Positions 1 through 7,386 are shown, counted from the stretch's first letter. The stretch: 8,995 bases of DNA from an uncultured Pseudorhodobacter sp. (GCA_945952425.1 CAMFIX010000097.1:1-8995); one strand, 5' to 3'. Program-made: numbers and translations. The notes: generated from the sequence alone by a model not told the origin.

Positions 1-804
1 GTTGATGACCACATGGCCGAGGATCGGCACGCCCAGCAGAGGCTGGTCGGCGGGAGGATTGGTGACCTCGGCCTTGACCCGAACCGTGCCGGTCGCGGCA
101 TCGACGACCGGAGAGACCTCGGTCAGCGTGGCCTGCAGGGTCAGGTCGCCATCCATGGCCGCAAGATCCAAAGGCGCGCCGACAAAGGCGGAGAGGTTCA
201 CGCTGTCGGGCGCATAGAACACCGCCACCCTCCGCGCATCGGCGGCGAGCGTCACCACGGTCTGGCCGGGCCCCGCGACCTGGCCGGGCTCGGCGGCACG
301 GGCGGTCACGATCACGTCCTGGGGCGCGCGCAGCACCGTGTCATCGACCGCACGCCGGGCCTTGGCGACCTGGGTCGCCGCCTGGTCGCGCGCCGAGACC
401 GCCGCCGCGAGCTGCTGGTTCGCCGCATCGAGCTCGGCCCGCGTCGCCACGCCGGAGGCCACCTGCGCCTCGATCCTGGCTTGCGCGCTGGCGGCCTGGG
501 TCAGCGCGGCCTCGGCGCCATTGGCCTGGGCAGTCGCCGCCTCCAGCCCCGCCTCGGCCTGGGTGGCATCGACCCGGGCGATCTCGGCCCCCTTGGCCAG
601 CCGGTCGCCGACCTGCACCGCGACCGACAAAATCCGCCCGCCGTCGCGAAAGCCCGCGGGGATCGTATCCGGCGCCTCGATCGTGCCGGCCAGGCGGTAA
701 TCGACCACGTCGGGCGTCACGGCCACGGTGACCAGCTGAACGGGCAGGGGCGCATCGGCCAGGGCCGGGGCGGCGATCAGGGGCAGAAGCAGCAGAAAGC
801 GCAT
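1..804 (-). CDS. Periplasmic adaptor (membrane fusion protein) of an RND-type efflux pump, HlyD/AcrA family, 3' end off window
   Basis: The 268 visible residues belong to an adaptor that bridges an inner-membrane RND transporter to an outer-membrane channel. Residues 1-16 form a short signal peptide with a hydrophobic core, ending ALA before Asp17. There is no lipobox cysteine, so the protein should be soluble in the periplasm. A first lipoyl half lies near residues 50-80 (GGRILSVAVQVGD), an Ala/Gln-rich coiled-coil hairpin at about 81-152, and the second lipoyl half at about 157-187 (LRAP, then EPGQVAGPGQ). The family hallmark VSPVVDAATGTVRV is at about 230-243. The ATG at 804 is preceded by GAGG with a 4-base spacer, overlapping the upstream kinase stop, so translation is probably coupled. 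The gene continues past the left edge, where an RND transporter gene would be expected; that is inference. The substrate cannot be told. Confidence 0.9.
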   Translation of the reverse strand, partial: MRFLLLLPLIAAPALADAPLPVQLVTVAVTPDVVDYRLAGTIEAPDTIPAGFRDGGRILSVAVQVGDRLAKGAEIARVDATQAEAGLEAATAQANGAEAALTQAASAQARIEAQVASGVATRAELDAANQQLAAAVSARDQAATQVAKARRAVDDTVLRAPQDVIVTARAAEPGQVAGPGQTVVTLAADARRVAVFYAPDSVNLSAFVGAPLDLAAMDGDLTLQATLTEVSPVVDAATGTVRVKAEVTNPPADQPLLGVPILGHVVIN

Positions 805-810
805 GGGGCC

Positions 811-2602
811 TCACGCATCGGGTGTGGCGGCATGATCGGCGGCAGAGGGGGGCTCTGGCAAGCGTGACGTCGCGGGATTACGGGCGAAACGCTGGCGGAC
901 GAGGCTGCGGATGTCCTCGGGGGTGAAGGGTTTTTCCAGGACGATGTGTCCGGTCAGGCCCTTGGCCTCCAGATGGGCATAGCCCGCCACGCTGTCGCCC
1001 GTCAGCACGACGACCCGGCCCTGCAGGTCCGGATGGTCGCGCAGCACCGCCAGCGCCAGATCGGCGCCATCCATCCCCGGCATCCGCAGGTCGGTGAAGA
1101 TCGCGTCGAACCCGCCCGAGGCCAGCCGCTGCAGCGCCCGCTCGGCCGAGCTTTCCAGCACCACCGCATGGCCATCGCCCTCCAGCACCTCGCCCAGCGA
1201 GGCCGCCACATCGGGCTCGTCGTCCACGACGAGGATGCGCAGCGCGGGCGCAGGCGCGGCTTTGGCCGGTTGCGGCGCGGCGGCGCCCGCGGCCTGCGGC
1301 AGGGCGATGCGGAAGACCGCGCCGGGGAAGTCCCCGCTGCCCGGGGCCAAGGCGATGGTGCCGCCATGCCCCTCGATCACATTGCGCGAGATCGACAGGC
1401 CGATGCCGGTGCCGACCTCGACGGCCTTGGTGGTGAAATAGGGCTCGAAGATGCGGGTGCGGATCGCGTCGGGCAGGCCGGGGCCGTTGTCGGCGATGGT
1501 CAGCACGACCTGGCCTTGGCCCACGGCCCCGGTCACATGGATGCGGCGCGGCAGGGGCCGGGTGATGAGCGCCTGCTGGGCATTGATGAAAAGGTTGGAA
1601 AACACCTGCCCCAGAAGATCGCGGTCGCCCATCACCGGGGGCAGGGGGGCGATGTCCAGCGTCACCTCGACCCCGGCCGAGCGCAGGCCGTAGCCCACCA
1701 CCTCCAGCGCGGTCTGGATCGCCTCGGCGATGTCCATCGGCTCGCGCTTGGGCGGCTTTTGCCTTGCCATGGCGAGGAAGCTCTTCACGATGCGCCCGCA
1801 GCGGTCGGCGGCGGCGCGGATGCGCTCGGCGCGGGTCTTCACATCCGGGTCTTGCGCGCGTTCCACCAGCAGCGTCGATTGCGCCACGGCGATGGCCAGC
1901 GGGTTGTTCAGCTCATGCGCGACGCCCGCCAGCAGCGAGCCCATGGCCGAGAGCTTTTCCACCTGGTGCAGCCGCTCGCGGCCCTCGCGCATTTCCTGGT
2001 CCAGCCGCTTGTGCTCGGTCAGGTCGCGCAGATGCGAGACGAAGAGCCTGTGCCCGGCGGCCCGTGTCTCGGTGATCGTCAGCTCCACCGGCAGGCGCGC
2101 GACGCCTTGATCGTCCATCACGATCACCGCATCCAGCGCCGAGACGACGACCGAGCGGAACAGCTCTTCGCGTTCGGCCAAGGCGGCGCGCTGCGCCTCG
2201 GAGGCGGCTTCGGCCGATTTCAGCTCGGTCAGATCGCGCGAGAAGGTCAGATAGCCGGGTCGGTCGATCCCGGGCGGTGCGAAAGGCACGGCGGCGACCT
2301 GCAGAAAGCGCTGGCCGTGGCCCTGGTAGTCGGTCCAGCCCTTGAACCGCGCGACCTCGCCGCGGTCGATGAAGGGTTTGAAGTCCAGGTAGCGCCCCTC
2401 GATCACCGGGCCCAGCACGTCGCGCACATGGTGGCCGATCACCTCCTCCCGGGTCTTGCCGATGAAGGCCAGGAACTCGCGGTTGGCGTCGCGATAGATC
2501 ATCCCGGCGTCCAGATAGGCCACCCGCAGCGGCACGCCATCGACCATGGCGCGCAACTGCGCCACCTGGGCAAAGCGCAGCCGGGCGGCCTCGGTGATGC
2601 GG
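811..2602 (-). CDS. Catalytic half of the hybrid kinase: PAS, damaged PAS, HisKA, HATPase and receiver domain
   Basis: This frame is open from well upstream; the nearest usable start is GTG at 2565, giving 584 residues, without a clear ribosome site. Numbering from that GTG: PAS1 about 1-115 (ends SRDLTELK); a shortened PAS2 about 134-189; H-box GVAHELNNPL with phosphoacceptor His217; N-box around Asn324 and Asn328; G1 DNGPG (359-363); F-box FEPYFTTK (373-380); G2 GTGIGL (385-390). An Ala/Pro-rich linker (about 425-440) leads to a receiver with acidic triad DDE (448-450), phosphoacceptor Asp492, Thr522 and Lys545 (EKPF). All catalytic motifs are intact, so a cytoplasmic kinase could still work if expressed. 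Without the sensor half it would be unanchored and blind to the periplasm. The terminal receiver may take phosphate from His217 as a brake or relay; no HPt domain is visible here. Confidence 0.85.
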
Positions 2603-3775
2603 GCGGAAGGGCGCGGGCAGATGCAGCGGCGGGCCGACGCGCATGATCTCGGCCGAGGGCAGCGTGCCGTAATCCGCCAGAACCACGGCGGGGCCGACGA
2701 ATTGCCGGTCGACGATATAGGCCACCGCGGTCATCGCGAGAACGACACCCACGATCAACAGGCCGAAGAAGGCGATGCGCTCGGTCGCCCGCGCCTGGAC
2801 CTTGGCCGCCTGCATCACCATGACCAGCCGCCAGGGCGTGCCCGGGATCAGCTCGGAGGACACGAGATCGGTGCCGCGGGCGATAAAGCGGCCGTCGGTG
2901 GGCGAGAGGTCCAGCCCGCCGGTCAGTCCGGCCGCGGCGCTGGGCGTGGGGGCGGTGACCGCGCCGCCGTCGGGGGTGGCGACGAGGTTGCCGGCCTGGT
3001 CCACGACCAGAACCCGCGCCTCGACCGCGGGCAGCGCCGCCAAAAGCCGCGAGGGATGCGACAGAAGCACATCCGTCCCGACGATGCCGCGGAACTGCCC
3101 GGCCACCCAGACCGGCGCCGCATGGGTCACCATCAGCCCGGCGCCCCCGGCATCGACATAGACGGGCGACCAATAGGCCAGCCGGTCGCGGTTCTGAGCG
3201 GGCAGGCCCATGGTATAAAGGTCATAGGTGAAATAGCTGGCGAAGCTTGGCCCCGGATCGGCCGGGTCCATCATCCGCGAGGGCGGCGCCCAGGGATAGA
3301 TCGCGACGTAACGCCTTGTCTCCGAAAAGAAATACGACCAGCGCAGCCAGGGCCGCGTCGCATGGGTCGCCCGGGCCAGCGCAAAGATCGGCCAGACCGC
3401 CGCGATCTCTTGCCGCGTCGCCAGGTCCAGCCCGCCGGGATCGGCCAGGATCATCCCCCGCTCGGGCCCTGGGTCTTGATCGGCAGGGGGCCAGTCGACC
3501 TTGCCGGAATAAGGGGCAAGCTTGCCGCCCTCGGCCAGGCTCTGCTCGGCCAGGGCCCGCATGACCGAGGTATGGGTGTCGACGTCGGCGGCCAGCTGCT
3601 GCAGGATGTCGCGGCGCATCCGTTGCGCCTCGCCGAGCTCTGCCAGGACGGCGGCGCGGGCGCCCTGCATCTCGCGCATGCCCAAAAGCGCCAGCGCGAC
3701 CAGAAGCGGCACGGCGGTCAGCACCACCAGCCAGAGGAAGCGCCGCCGCAACGGGCCGGAGGGATCGCCGCTCAT
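2603..3775 (-). CDS. Sensor half of the hybrid kinase: two membrane segments flanking a periplasmic Cache-like domain
   Basis: Residues 1-391 are the part of this frame that looks like real protein. A basic N-terminus is followed by membrane segment 1 (about 13-32), a periplasmic region of about 300 residues, and membrane segment 2 (about 334-355). The region has the look of a double Cache (PDC) sensor: an N-terminal long helix (about 35-80), an aromatic pocket-like stretch (WLRWSYFFSETRRYVAIYPW at 143-162), then YWSPVYVDAGG (201-211) and GIVGTDVLL (230-238), typical of strands lining a Cache pocket. A second lobe is about 252-320. The ligand is unknown. Read without correction, the frame continues to a stop at 1913 and would give 620 residues with a meaningless tail of about 229 residues, lacking kinase activity. 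Cache assignment is by pattern, moderately sure. Confidence 0.7.
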
Positions 3776-4476
3776 GGCGCCTCTCCGCCGGTCAGGACAT
3801 AGCCTTCGCCGCGGACGGTGCGCAGGAAGCGCGGGGCCTCGGGGTCGGGCTCGATCTTGCGCCGCAGCCGTGTGACGCGCACGTCGATGCTGCGGTCGCC
3901 GCCCGTCTCGGTGCCCAGAAGCCCCGCCAGCTGCGCGCGCGACAGGATGCGGTTCTGCCGCAGGGCCAGCGCCTCGATCAGCTCGTATTCCGCGGCGGTC
4001 AGGTCGATGGGGCCCTGCGCCTCATGCGTCAGGCGCCGGGCGGTGGCATCCAGGGTGAAGGGGCCGAAGCGGTGCAGCTTTTGCGGGATGGGCGCCTGTG
4101 GTGGGGGCGCCGCGCCCAGCCGACGGATCAGGCTGCGCGTCCGAGCCAGCAATTCGCGCAGGTCATAGGGCTTGGCGAGGTAATCGTCGCCGCCGATCTC
4201 CAGCCCGACGATGCGGTCCATCGGGCTGCCCGAGGCCGAGGCGAAGATGATCCCGGCGCGGCTGTTGCGCCGCAGCCAGCGGGCCAGCGACAGCCCGTCC
4301 TCGCCCGGCATGGCGATGTCGAGGATGACGACATCCAGCGCCTCGACCGCCGCCAGGGCCCGCAGCCCCGCCGCATCGCCCGCCGTCACCACGCGAAAGC
4401 CATGGCCCGACAGGTAATCGGCAAGCGCCTCGCGCAGGTCTTCCTCGTCATCGACGACCGCGATCACATGGGCCAT
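3772..4476 (-). CDS. OmpR/PhoB-family response regulator, partner of the downstream hybrid kinase
   Basis: The 234-residue protein has the usual length and layout of an OmpR-type regulator. The receiver spans about 1-120, with acidic Asp9/Asp10, phosphoacceptor Asp53 in ILDIAMPGEDG, Ser80 in the Thr/Ser switch position, and Lys102 in AKPYD. A Pro-rich linker (about 122-131) leads to a winged-helix domain at about 133-230, with the recognition region RSIDVRVTRLRRKI and the wing RTVRGEGYVL. The ATG at 4476 begins the conserved first strand (HVIAVVDDEE). AAGGA lies 11 bases upstream (4488-4492) and GGA closer at 4483-4485. The stop overlaps the kinase start by 4 bases, which strongly suggests coupled translation and a cognate pair. 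It probably controls its own operon, including the efflux adaptor. Confident of family, not of target. Confidence 0.95.
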   Translation of the reverse strand: MAHVIAVVDDEEDLREALADYLSGHGFRVVTAGDAAGLRALAAVEALDVVILDIAMPGEDGLSLARWLRRNSRAGIIFASASGSPMDRIVGLEIGGDDYLAKPYDLRELLARTRSLIRRLGAAPPPQAPIPQKLHRFGPFTLDATARRLTHEAQGPIDLTAAEYELIEALALRQNRILSRAQLAGLLGTETGGDRSIDVRVTRLRRKIEPDPEAPRFLRTVRGEGYVLTGGEAP

Positions 4477-4560
4477 TTTGCGTCCAATCCTTGCAATATC
4501 GACAGGCCGATCACGACCTCGTTACAGTCCGCAGCGAAAGACATCCGTCAAGCGCCCGCC
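4477..4560. promoter_or_regulatory. Divergent intergenic region between two response regulator genes
   Basis: These 84 bases separate the two divergent OmpR-type regulators and must carry both promoters unless one gene is leaderless. The stretch is more AT-rich than its surroundings. It contains GTTACAG at 4521-4527, a heptamer also found twice upstream of the RTX gene. A binding site here could let either regulator control both genes; that is inference. I see no clear promoter hexamer pair for the plus-strand regulator. Confidence 0.55.
4521..4551 (-). promoter_or_regulatory. Candidate sigma70-like promoter of the minus-strand regulator-kinase-efflux operon
   Basis: On the minus strand TTGACG (4551-4546) is followed 19 bases later by TGTAAC (4526-4521), resembling -35 and -10 hexamers with slightly long spacing. 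Transcription would begin about 40 bases before the ATG at 4476. The -35 lies within 15 bases of the opposite gene's start, so the two promoters would compete for space. Pattern only. Confidence 0.3.
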
Positions 4561-5235
4561 ATGCCCGCCCGCATCCTGTTCCTGGACGACGAACCCGATC
4601 TGACCGAGGCCCTGGTCGATTACTTCCGCGGGCTCGGCCATGACGCCCTGGGGTTTTGCGACAGCTTTGCCTTCGAGGCCGCGCTTGGCGAAAAGGGCGC
4701 GGATCTGGTGATCCTGGACCTGAACCTGCCGGGCCGCTCGGGCCTGGAGCTGATGGCAGAGGTCGAGGCCCTGCGCGGCGTGCCGGTCATCCTGCTGACG
4801 GCGCTGGGCGCGGGGCTGGACCGCGTCATCGGGCTGGAAAGCGGGGCCGACGATTACGTCGTCAAGCCGGTGGACCCGCGCGAGCTTGCGGCGCGGGCCG
4901 CGGCGGTGCTGGCGCGGCGGTCGGGGCGGCTGCGCGCGCTGATCCCGTTCGAGACCGCCTCGGCCGACCTGACCGCCGCCCGCGTCTTGCTGCAGGACGG
5001 CGCGACAGAGCCGCTCTCGCCCGGCGAGGTCGCCCTGCTGCGCGCCTTTGCCGCCCATCCGCACCGGCTTTTCACCCGCGAAGAGCTGATCGCGCTGGCC
5101 CCGGCCGAAAGTCTCGACGCCTTGGACCGCGCCATCGACGCGCGCATCGCGCGGTTGCGGCGCAAGCTGCGCACCGACCGGCTGGTGACGCTGCGCGGCC
5201 AGGGCTATCGCTATGATCCGCCGTGGCGCGACTAG
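4561..5235 (+). CDS. OmpR/PhoB-family response regulator, divergent and without an adjacent kinase
   Basis: The 224-residue protein has a receiver at about 1-120, with Asp9/Asp10 (FLDDEPD), phosphoacceptor Asp53 (ILDLNLPGRSG), Thr80 (LLTA) and Lys102 (VKPVD). The winged-helix domain spans about 125-220, with a recognition region DRAIDARIARLRRKL and the wing VTLRGQGYRYDP. The DNA-binding half is slightly shorter than usual. The same frame is open upstream to about 4024, but that part is antisense to the other regulator and has no protein character. The ATG at 4561 sits exactly where the family's first strand begins. No good Shine-Dalgarno precedes it, so it may be weakly translated or leaderless. 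No kinase lies next to it on this strand. The neighbouring hybrid kinase is a conceivable partner, and the divergent layout suggests cross-talk with the other regulator; both points are inference. Confidence 0.93.
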   Translation: MPARILFLDDEPDLTEALVDYFRGLGHDALGFCDSFAFEAALGEKGADLVILDLNLPGRSGLELMAEVEALRGVPVILLTALGAGLDRVIGLESGADDYVVKPVDPRELAARAAAVLARRSGRLRALIPFETASADLTAARVLLQDGATEPLSPGEVALLRAFAAHPHRLFTREELIALAPAESLDALDRAIDARIARLRRKLRTDRLVTLRGQGYRYDPPWRD

Positions 5236-5648
5236 GCGGCCGCGGCCGTCATCCCCTCGGCCATCAGCCCGGCCAGCGCCGTCAGCGCCGCCTCCCAGGC
5301 GGCCCGGGCCTGCGGGGTGAACCCCGGCCCGAGCGCGGTGGCCAAAGTGTCCAGCAAGGCCGCGCCGACCGGGGCGAACTCCGCCGCGGTCACGCCATAG
5401 GCCACATGCCGTGCGCCAAGCTGCCGGCAGGTGGGCGCCAGGACCTCGGGCCGGTCGAGCGCGCCGGTCGCGAAGGCCATCACCTTCATCAGCTTCTGGC
5501 CCTGCTCGGACAGGTCATGGGGGAACATCGGGCGCAGGCCCGGGGCGATCTGGAACAGCCTGGCATAGAAGGCGCCAGCGAAGGCCGCCTCCATGCCGCG
5601 GGTCAAGGCGAACTGGCTGCGCACCAGGGCGATCTCTTGCGGGGTCAT
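5232..5648 (-). CDS. Single-domain bacterial haemoglobin, Vitreoscilla-haemoglobin/flavohaemoglobin-type globin
   Basis: The 138-residue protein is a full-length globin domain of the myoglobin-like bacterial class, without the reductase half of flavohaemoglobins. Tyr28 in AFYARLF fits the B10 position and Phe42 in LRPMF fits CD1. Gln49 probably fills E7, and His81 in LGARHVAYGV is the proximal F8 haem ligand. Trp118 matches the conserved Trp of the H helix. Such proteins bind O2 and NO in the cytoplasm and serve in oxygen handling or NO detoxification, with an outside reductase. AAGGAG at 5656-5661 with a 7-base spacer fixes the ATG at 5648. The gene begins 21 bases after the RTX gene and probably shares its transcript. 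Its stop overlaps the stop of the convergent regulator gene in CTAG (5232-5235). The C-terminal Ala run is encoded by a CG-rich palindrome. Confidence 0.92.
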   Translation of the reverse strand: MTPQEIALVRSQFALTRGMEAAFAGAFYARLFQIAPGLRPMFPHDLSEQGQKLMKVMAFATGALDRPEVLAPTCRQLGARHVAYGVTAAEFAPVGAALLDTLATALGPGFTPQARAAWEAALTALAGLMAEGMTAAAA

Positions 5649-5655
5649 CTTCGAA

Positions 5656-5661
5656 CTCCTT
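5656..5661 (-). promoter_or_regulatory. Shine-Dalgarno site of the globin gene
   Basis: AAGGAG on the minus strand with a 7-base spacer to the ATG at 5648. It lies inside the short gap after the RTX stop (5670-5672), so the globin can be translated from the RTX transcript on its own strong site. Confidence 0.8.
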
Positions 5662-5669
5662 GAAAAGGT

Positions 5670-7265
5670 TCAGAACCAGGTGATGTGCGACAAGACCTCG
5701 GCCGAGGTCAGCCCGCCGTCGAACTGCAGGACGAACTCTCCGCCCGCGGCCAGGGCCATGTGCAGCTCGACCCCGTTGGCGCCGGCCGTGCTGAGGATGC
5801 TCTTCAAGGCCGCGCCCTCGACCCGGATCGAGTCATAGGCGGCATCGAAGGCCGCGATGCGGTCGACCTCGCCCGCGACAAAGCCCGCCGCGGTGAAGAC
5901 GAAGACATCCGCCCCCTGGTCGCCGGTCATGTAATCGTTGCCCGCGCCCGCGTTGATCGTGTCGTCGCCAGATCCGCCGTAAAGCCAGTCGTTGCCCGCC
6001 CCGCCCGAGACCTGGTCGCCCCCGTCGCCGCCATAAAGCGTGTCGGCCCCGGTCAGCCCGGTCAGCACATCCGCCCCCGCGCCGCCGCCAAGGTAGGTCG
6101 CCCCTTTGCCCGCCGTCAGCGTGTCGGCATAATTCGTGCCGTTCACCATCTCGACCGAGATCAGCCGGTCGCCCGCCGCCAGCGCATCGCCCGCCGCCAG
6201 GCCATACCAGGTCGAGGTCGCGGCATCCCACAGGCTGTCCAGCGCCAGGGTGATCCCGGCCGCGCCATTGGCATAGCTGACGAAATCCTGCCCCGCCCCG
6301 CCGATCAGCGTGTCGTTGCCCGCATCGCCGTAAAGCGTATCCGCCCCGGCATCGCCCGAGAGGTAGTCGTTGCCGCCCCCGCCCGAGACCCAATCCGCCC
6401 CCGATCCGCCATAGACCGTGTCGTTGCCCTCGTTGCCCCAGACGGTATCCGCCCGGGTAGAGCCCGAAATCACGTTCGACAGCGCATTGCCCGCCAGGTG
6501 GCTGCCGGTGGTGGGCGAGTTATAGAAGATGCCGTCGATGACCTGGGACGAGACCTTGATGTTCTCCAGGTTGTCGCCCAGCGTGTAATCGGCGCCGAGC
6601 AGAACCTCGACCGTATCGGTGCCCTCGCCCGCCGCCTCGTGGATCGCGACGCGCATCGGGTTGCTGCTGCCGACGAAACGATAGGTGTCGTTGCCCGTCC
6701 CGCCATAGGCCACGAAGGTCGAGCCCGCGTCCCAATGGCTGTCAGGGTTGAAATTGAACGTGTCGTTGCCCGCCTCGCCATAGGCGGTCGCGGTCAGGTC
6801 GAAGGTGCTTTCGACGAAATCCACCGTGTCGTCGTCGGCGCCCATATAGGCCAGCGCATCGGACTGGATCGTGGCATGGTCGCGCCCCGCCCCGCCATAG
6901 ATCCGGGCATTCTCGCCCATCACCAGGAAATCGTCGTCGCCATTGCCGCCGTCCAGCGTCGCCTGCGCGCCGGTGAACTTGAAGCTGTCGTTGCCGTCGC
7001 CGCCATAGGCCGTGGTGATGCCCAGCTGCCAGTACAGCTGATCCTGCCCCGCGGTGATGAGATCGTCGCCCGCGCCGCCATAGATGACATCGGTGCTGGT
7101 GCCGGAGTCGATCGTGTCGTTGCCCGCCCCGCCGTCGATGATGTCATCGCCGCTGGAGGTGGTGATCCGGTTCGCCAGCGCATTGCCGAGGATGTAATAA
7201 TTGTCGCTGTCCGGCGCCGCCCAGTTCGGGATGCCATCGGTAAGGGTGATCTGGGTCTGCGCCAT
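5670..7265 (-). CDS. RTX (haemolysin-type calcium-binding) repeat protein, probably secreted by a type I system
   Basis: The 531-residue acidic protein is built almost wholly of glycine/aspartate nonapeptides of the GGxGxDxxx kind, which fold into a calcium-binding beta-roll. Clear clusters lie at about 45-73 (GGAGND, GGAGDD), 87-170 (GGDGND, GGNGDD, GGAGRD, GEAGND), 188-193, 276-328 (GNEGND, GGSGAD, GGGGND, GDAGND) and 393-452. Between them are VSYANGAAGITLAL (329-342) and a linker (200-255). The last 75 residues lack repeats and contain VDRIAAFDAAYDSIRV, like the tail of serralysin-type proteins; the end ITWF is hydrophobic. There is no N-terminal signal peptide and no cysteine, both usual for type I substrates. 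I see no protease, lipase or toxin domain, so the function may be structural, S-layer-like or adhesive; unknown. ATG at 7265 is chosen because GGAGA lies 5 bases upstream; an open extension to 7325 looks untranslated. No type I transporter genes are in the window. Confidence 0.9.
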   Translation of the reverse strand: MAQTQITLTDGIPNWAAPDSDNYYILGNALANRITTSSGDDIIDGGAGNDTIDSGTSTDVIYGGAGDDLITAGQDQLYWQLGITTAYGGDGNDSFKFTGAQATLDGGNGDDDFLVMGENARIYGGAGRDHATIQSDALAYMGADDDTVDFVESTFDLTATAYGEAGNDTFNFNPDSHWDAGSTFVAYGGTGNDTYRFVGSSNPMRVAIHEAAGEGTDTVEVLLGADYTLGDNLENIKVSSQVIDGIFYNSPTTGSHLAGNALSNVISGSTRADTVWGNEGNDTVYGGSGADWVSGGGGNDYLSGDAGADTLYGDAGNDTLIGGAGQDFVSYANGAAGITLALDSLWDAATSTWYGLAAGDALAAGDRLISVEMVNGTNYADTLTAGKGATYLGGGAGADVLTGLTGADTLYGGDGGDQVSGGAGNDWLYGGSGDDTINAGAGNDYMTGDQGADVFVFTAAGFVAGEVDRIAAFDAAYDSIRVEGAALKSILSTAGANGVELHMALAAGGEFVLQFDGGLTSAEVLSHITWF

Positions 7266-7270
7266 GGGTG

Positions 7271-7275
7271 TCTCC
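7271..7275 (-). promoter_or_regulatory. Shine-Dalgarno site deciding the RTX gene start
   Basis: GGAGA on the minus strand with a 5-base spacer to the ATG at 7265. The other in-frame ATGs at 7277 and 7325 have no comparable site, and the residues they would add (Pro/Arg-rich) do not resemble the protein. This supports the shorter start. Confidence 0.65.
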
Positions 7276-7357
7276 ATCGAAGGGGCCGTGGGGCGGCCGG
7301 GATGAAGCGGGTATGCCCGCGCCATGTTTCGCGACGGGCCACGGAAGAGGGCGGCGT

Positions 7358-7386
7358 GTTACAGGGGGAAATGCGGGGGGTGTCGC
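7358..7386 (-). promoter_or_regulatory. Candidate promoter of the RTX-globin operon
   Basis: GCGACA (7386-7381) and TGTAAC (7363-7358) lie on the minus strand with a 17-base spacer, matching -35 and -10 consensus at four bases each. Transcription would begin near 7351 and leave a leader of about 85 bases. The -10 falls in CTGTAAC, the same heptamer as in the proposed regulator promoter; a further copy is at 7424-7430. Pattern only. Confidence 0.3.

Larger units (their letters stand above)
811..3775 (-). pseudogene. Membrane hybrid histidine kinase with receiver domain, interrupted by a frameshift near 2602
   Basis: One kinase gene appears split between two reading frames. Codons from the ATG at 3775 to about 2603 give two membrane segments and a periplasmic sensor. 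From about 2601 to the TGA at 811-813 a different frame gives PAS, HisKA, HATPase and receiver domains. The frames join at CGC-C-CGC (2605-2599): one extra C, or a 2-base loss (CGCGCCCGC would restore Phe-Arg-Ala-Arg-Ile). Beyond the join, the first frame gives only Arg/Pro/Gly-rich text until 1913, staying open because of high GC. Before about 2601 the second frame is equally nonsensical. Restored length is about 988 residues. The start codon overlaps the regulator stop as ATGA. A sequencing error, a recent mutation or true frameshifting cannot be separated from this sequence alone. The two halves are described in their own entries. Confidence 0.75.

Noticed and set aside
1913..2602. Continuation of the sensor frame as real protein
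   Set aside because: After residue 391 it is Arg/Pro/Gly-rich nonsense, while the other frame there encodes canonical kinase motifs.
946..2646. Long plus-strand open frame opposite the kinase
   Set aside because: It is antisense to clear PAS/HisKA/HATPase/receiver coding and rich in His/Arg/Gly/Gln without motifs; a GC-driven shadow.
4024..4560. N-terminal extension of the plus-strand regulator
   Set aside because: Antisense to the other regulator; the receiver fold begins at the ATG at 4561.
5900..7150. Repeated short DNA words as a CRISPR or tandem DNA repeat
   Set aside because: They are variable codons of RTX nonapeptides in an open frame, without constant repeats and spacers.
7266..7325. 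Extended RTX start at 7325
   Set aside because: No ribosome site, Pro/Arg-rich text, and GGAGA supports ATG at 7265.
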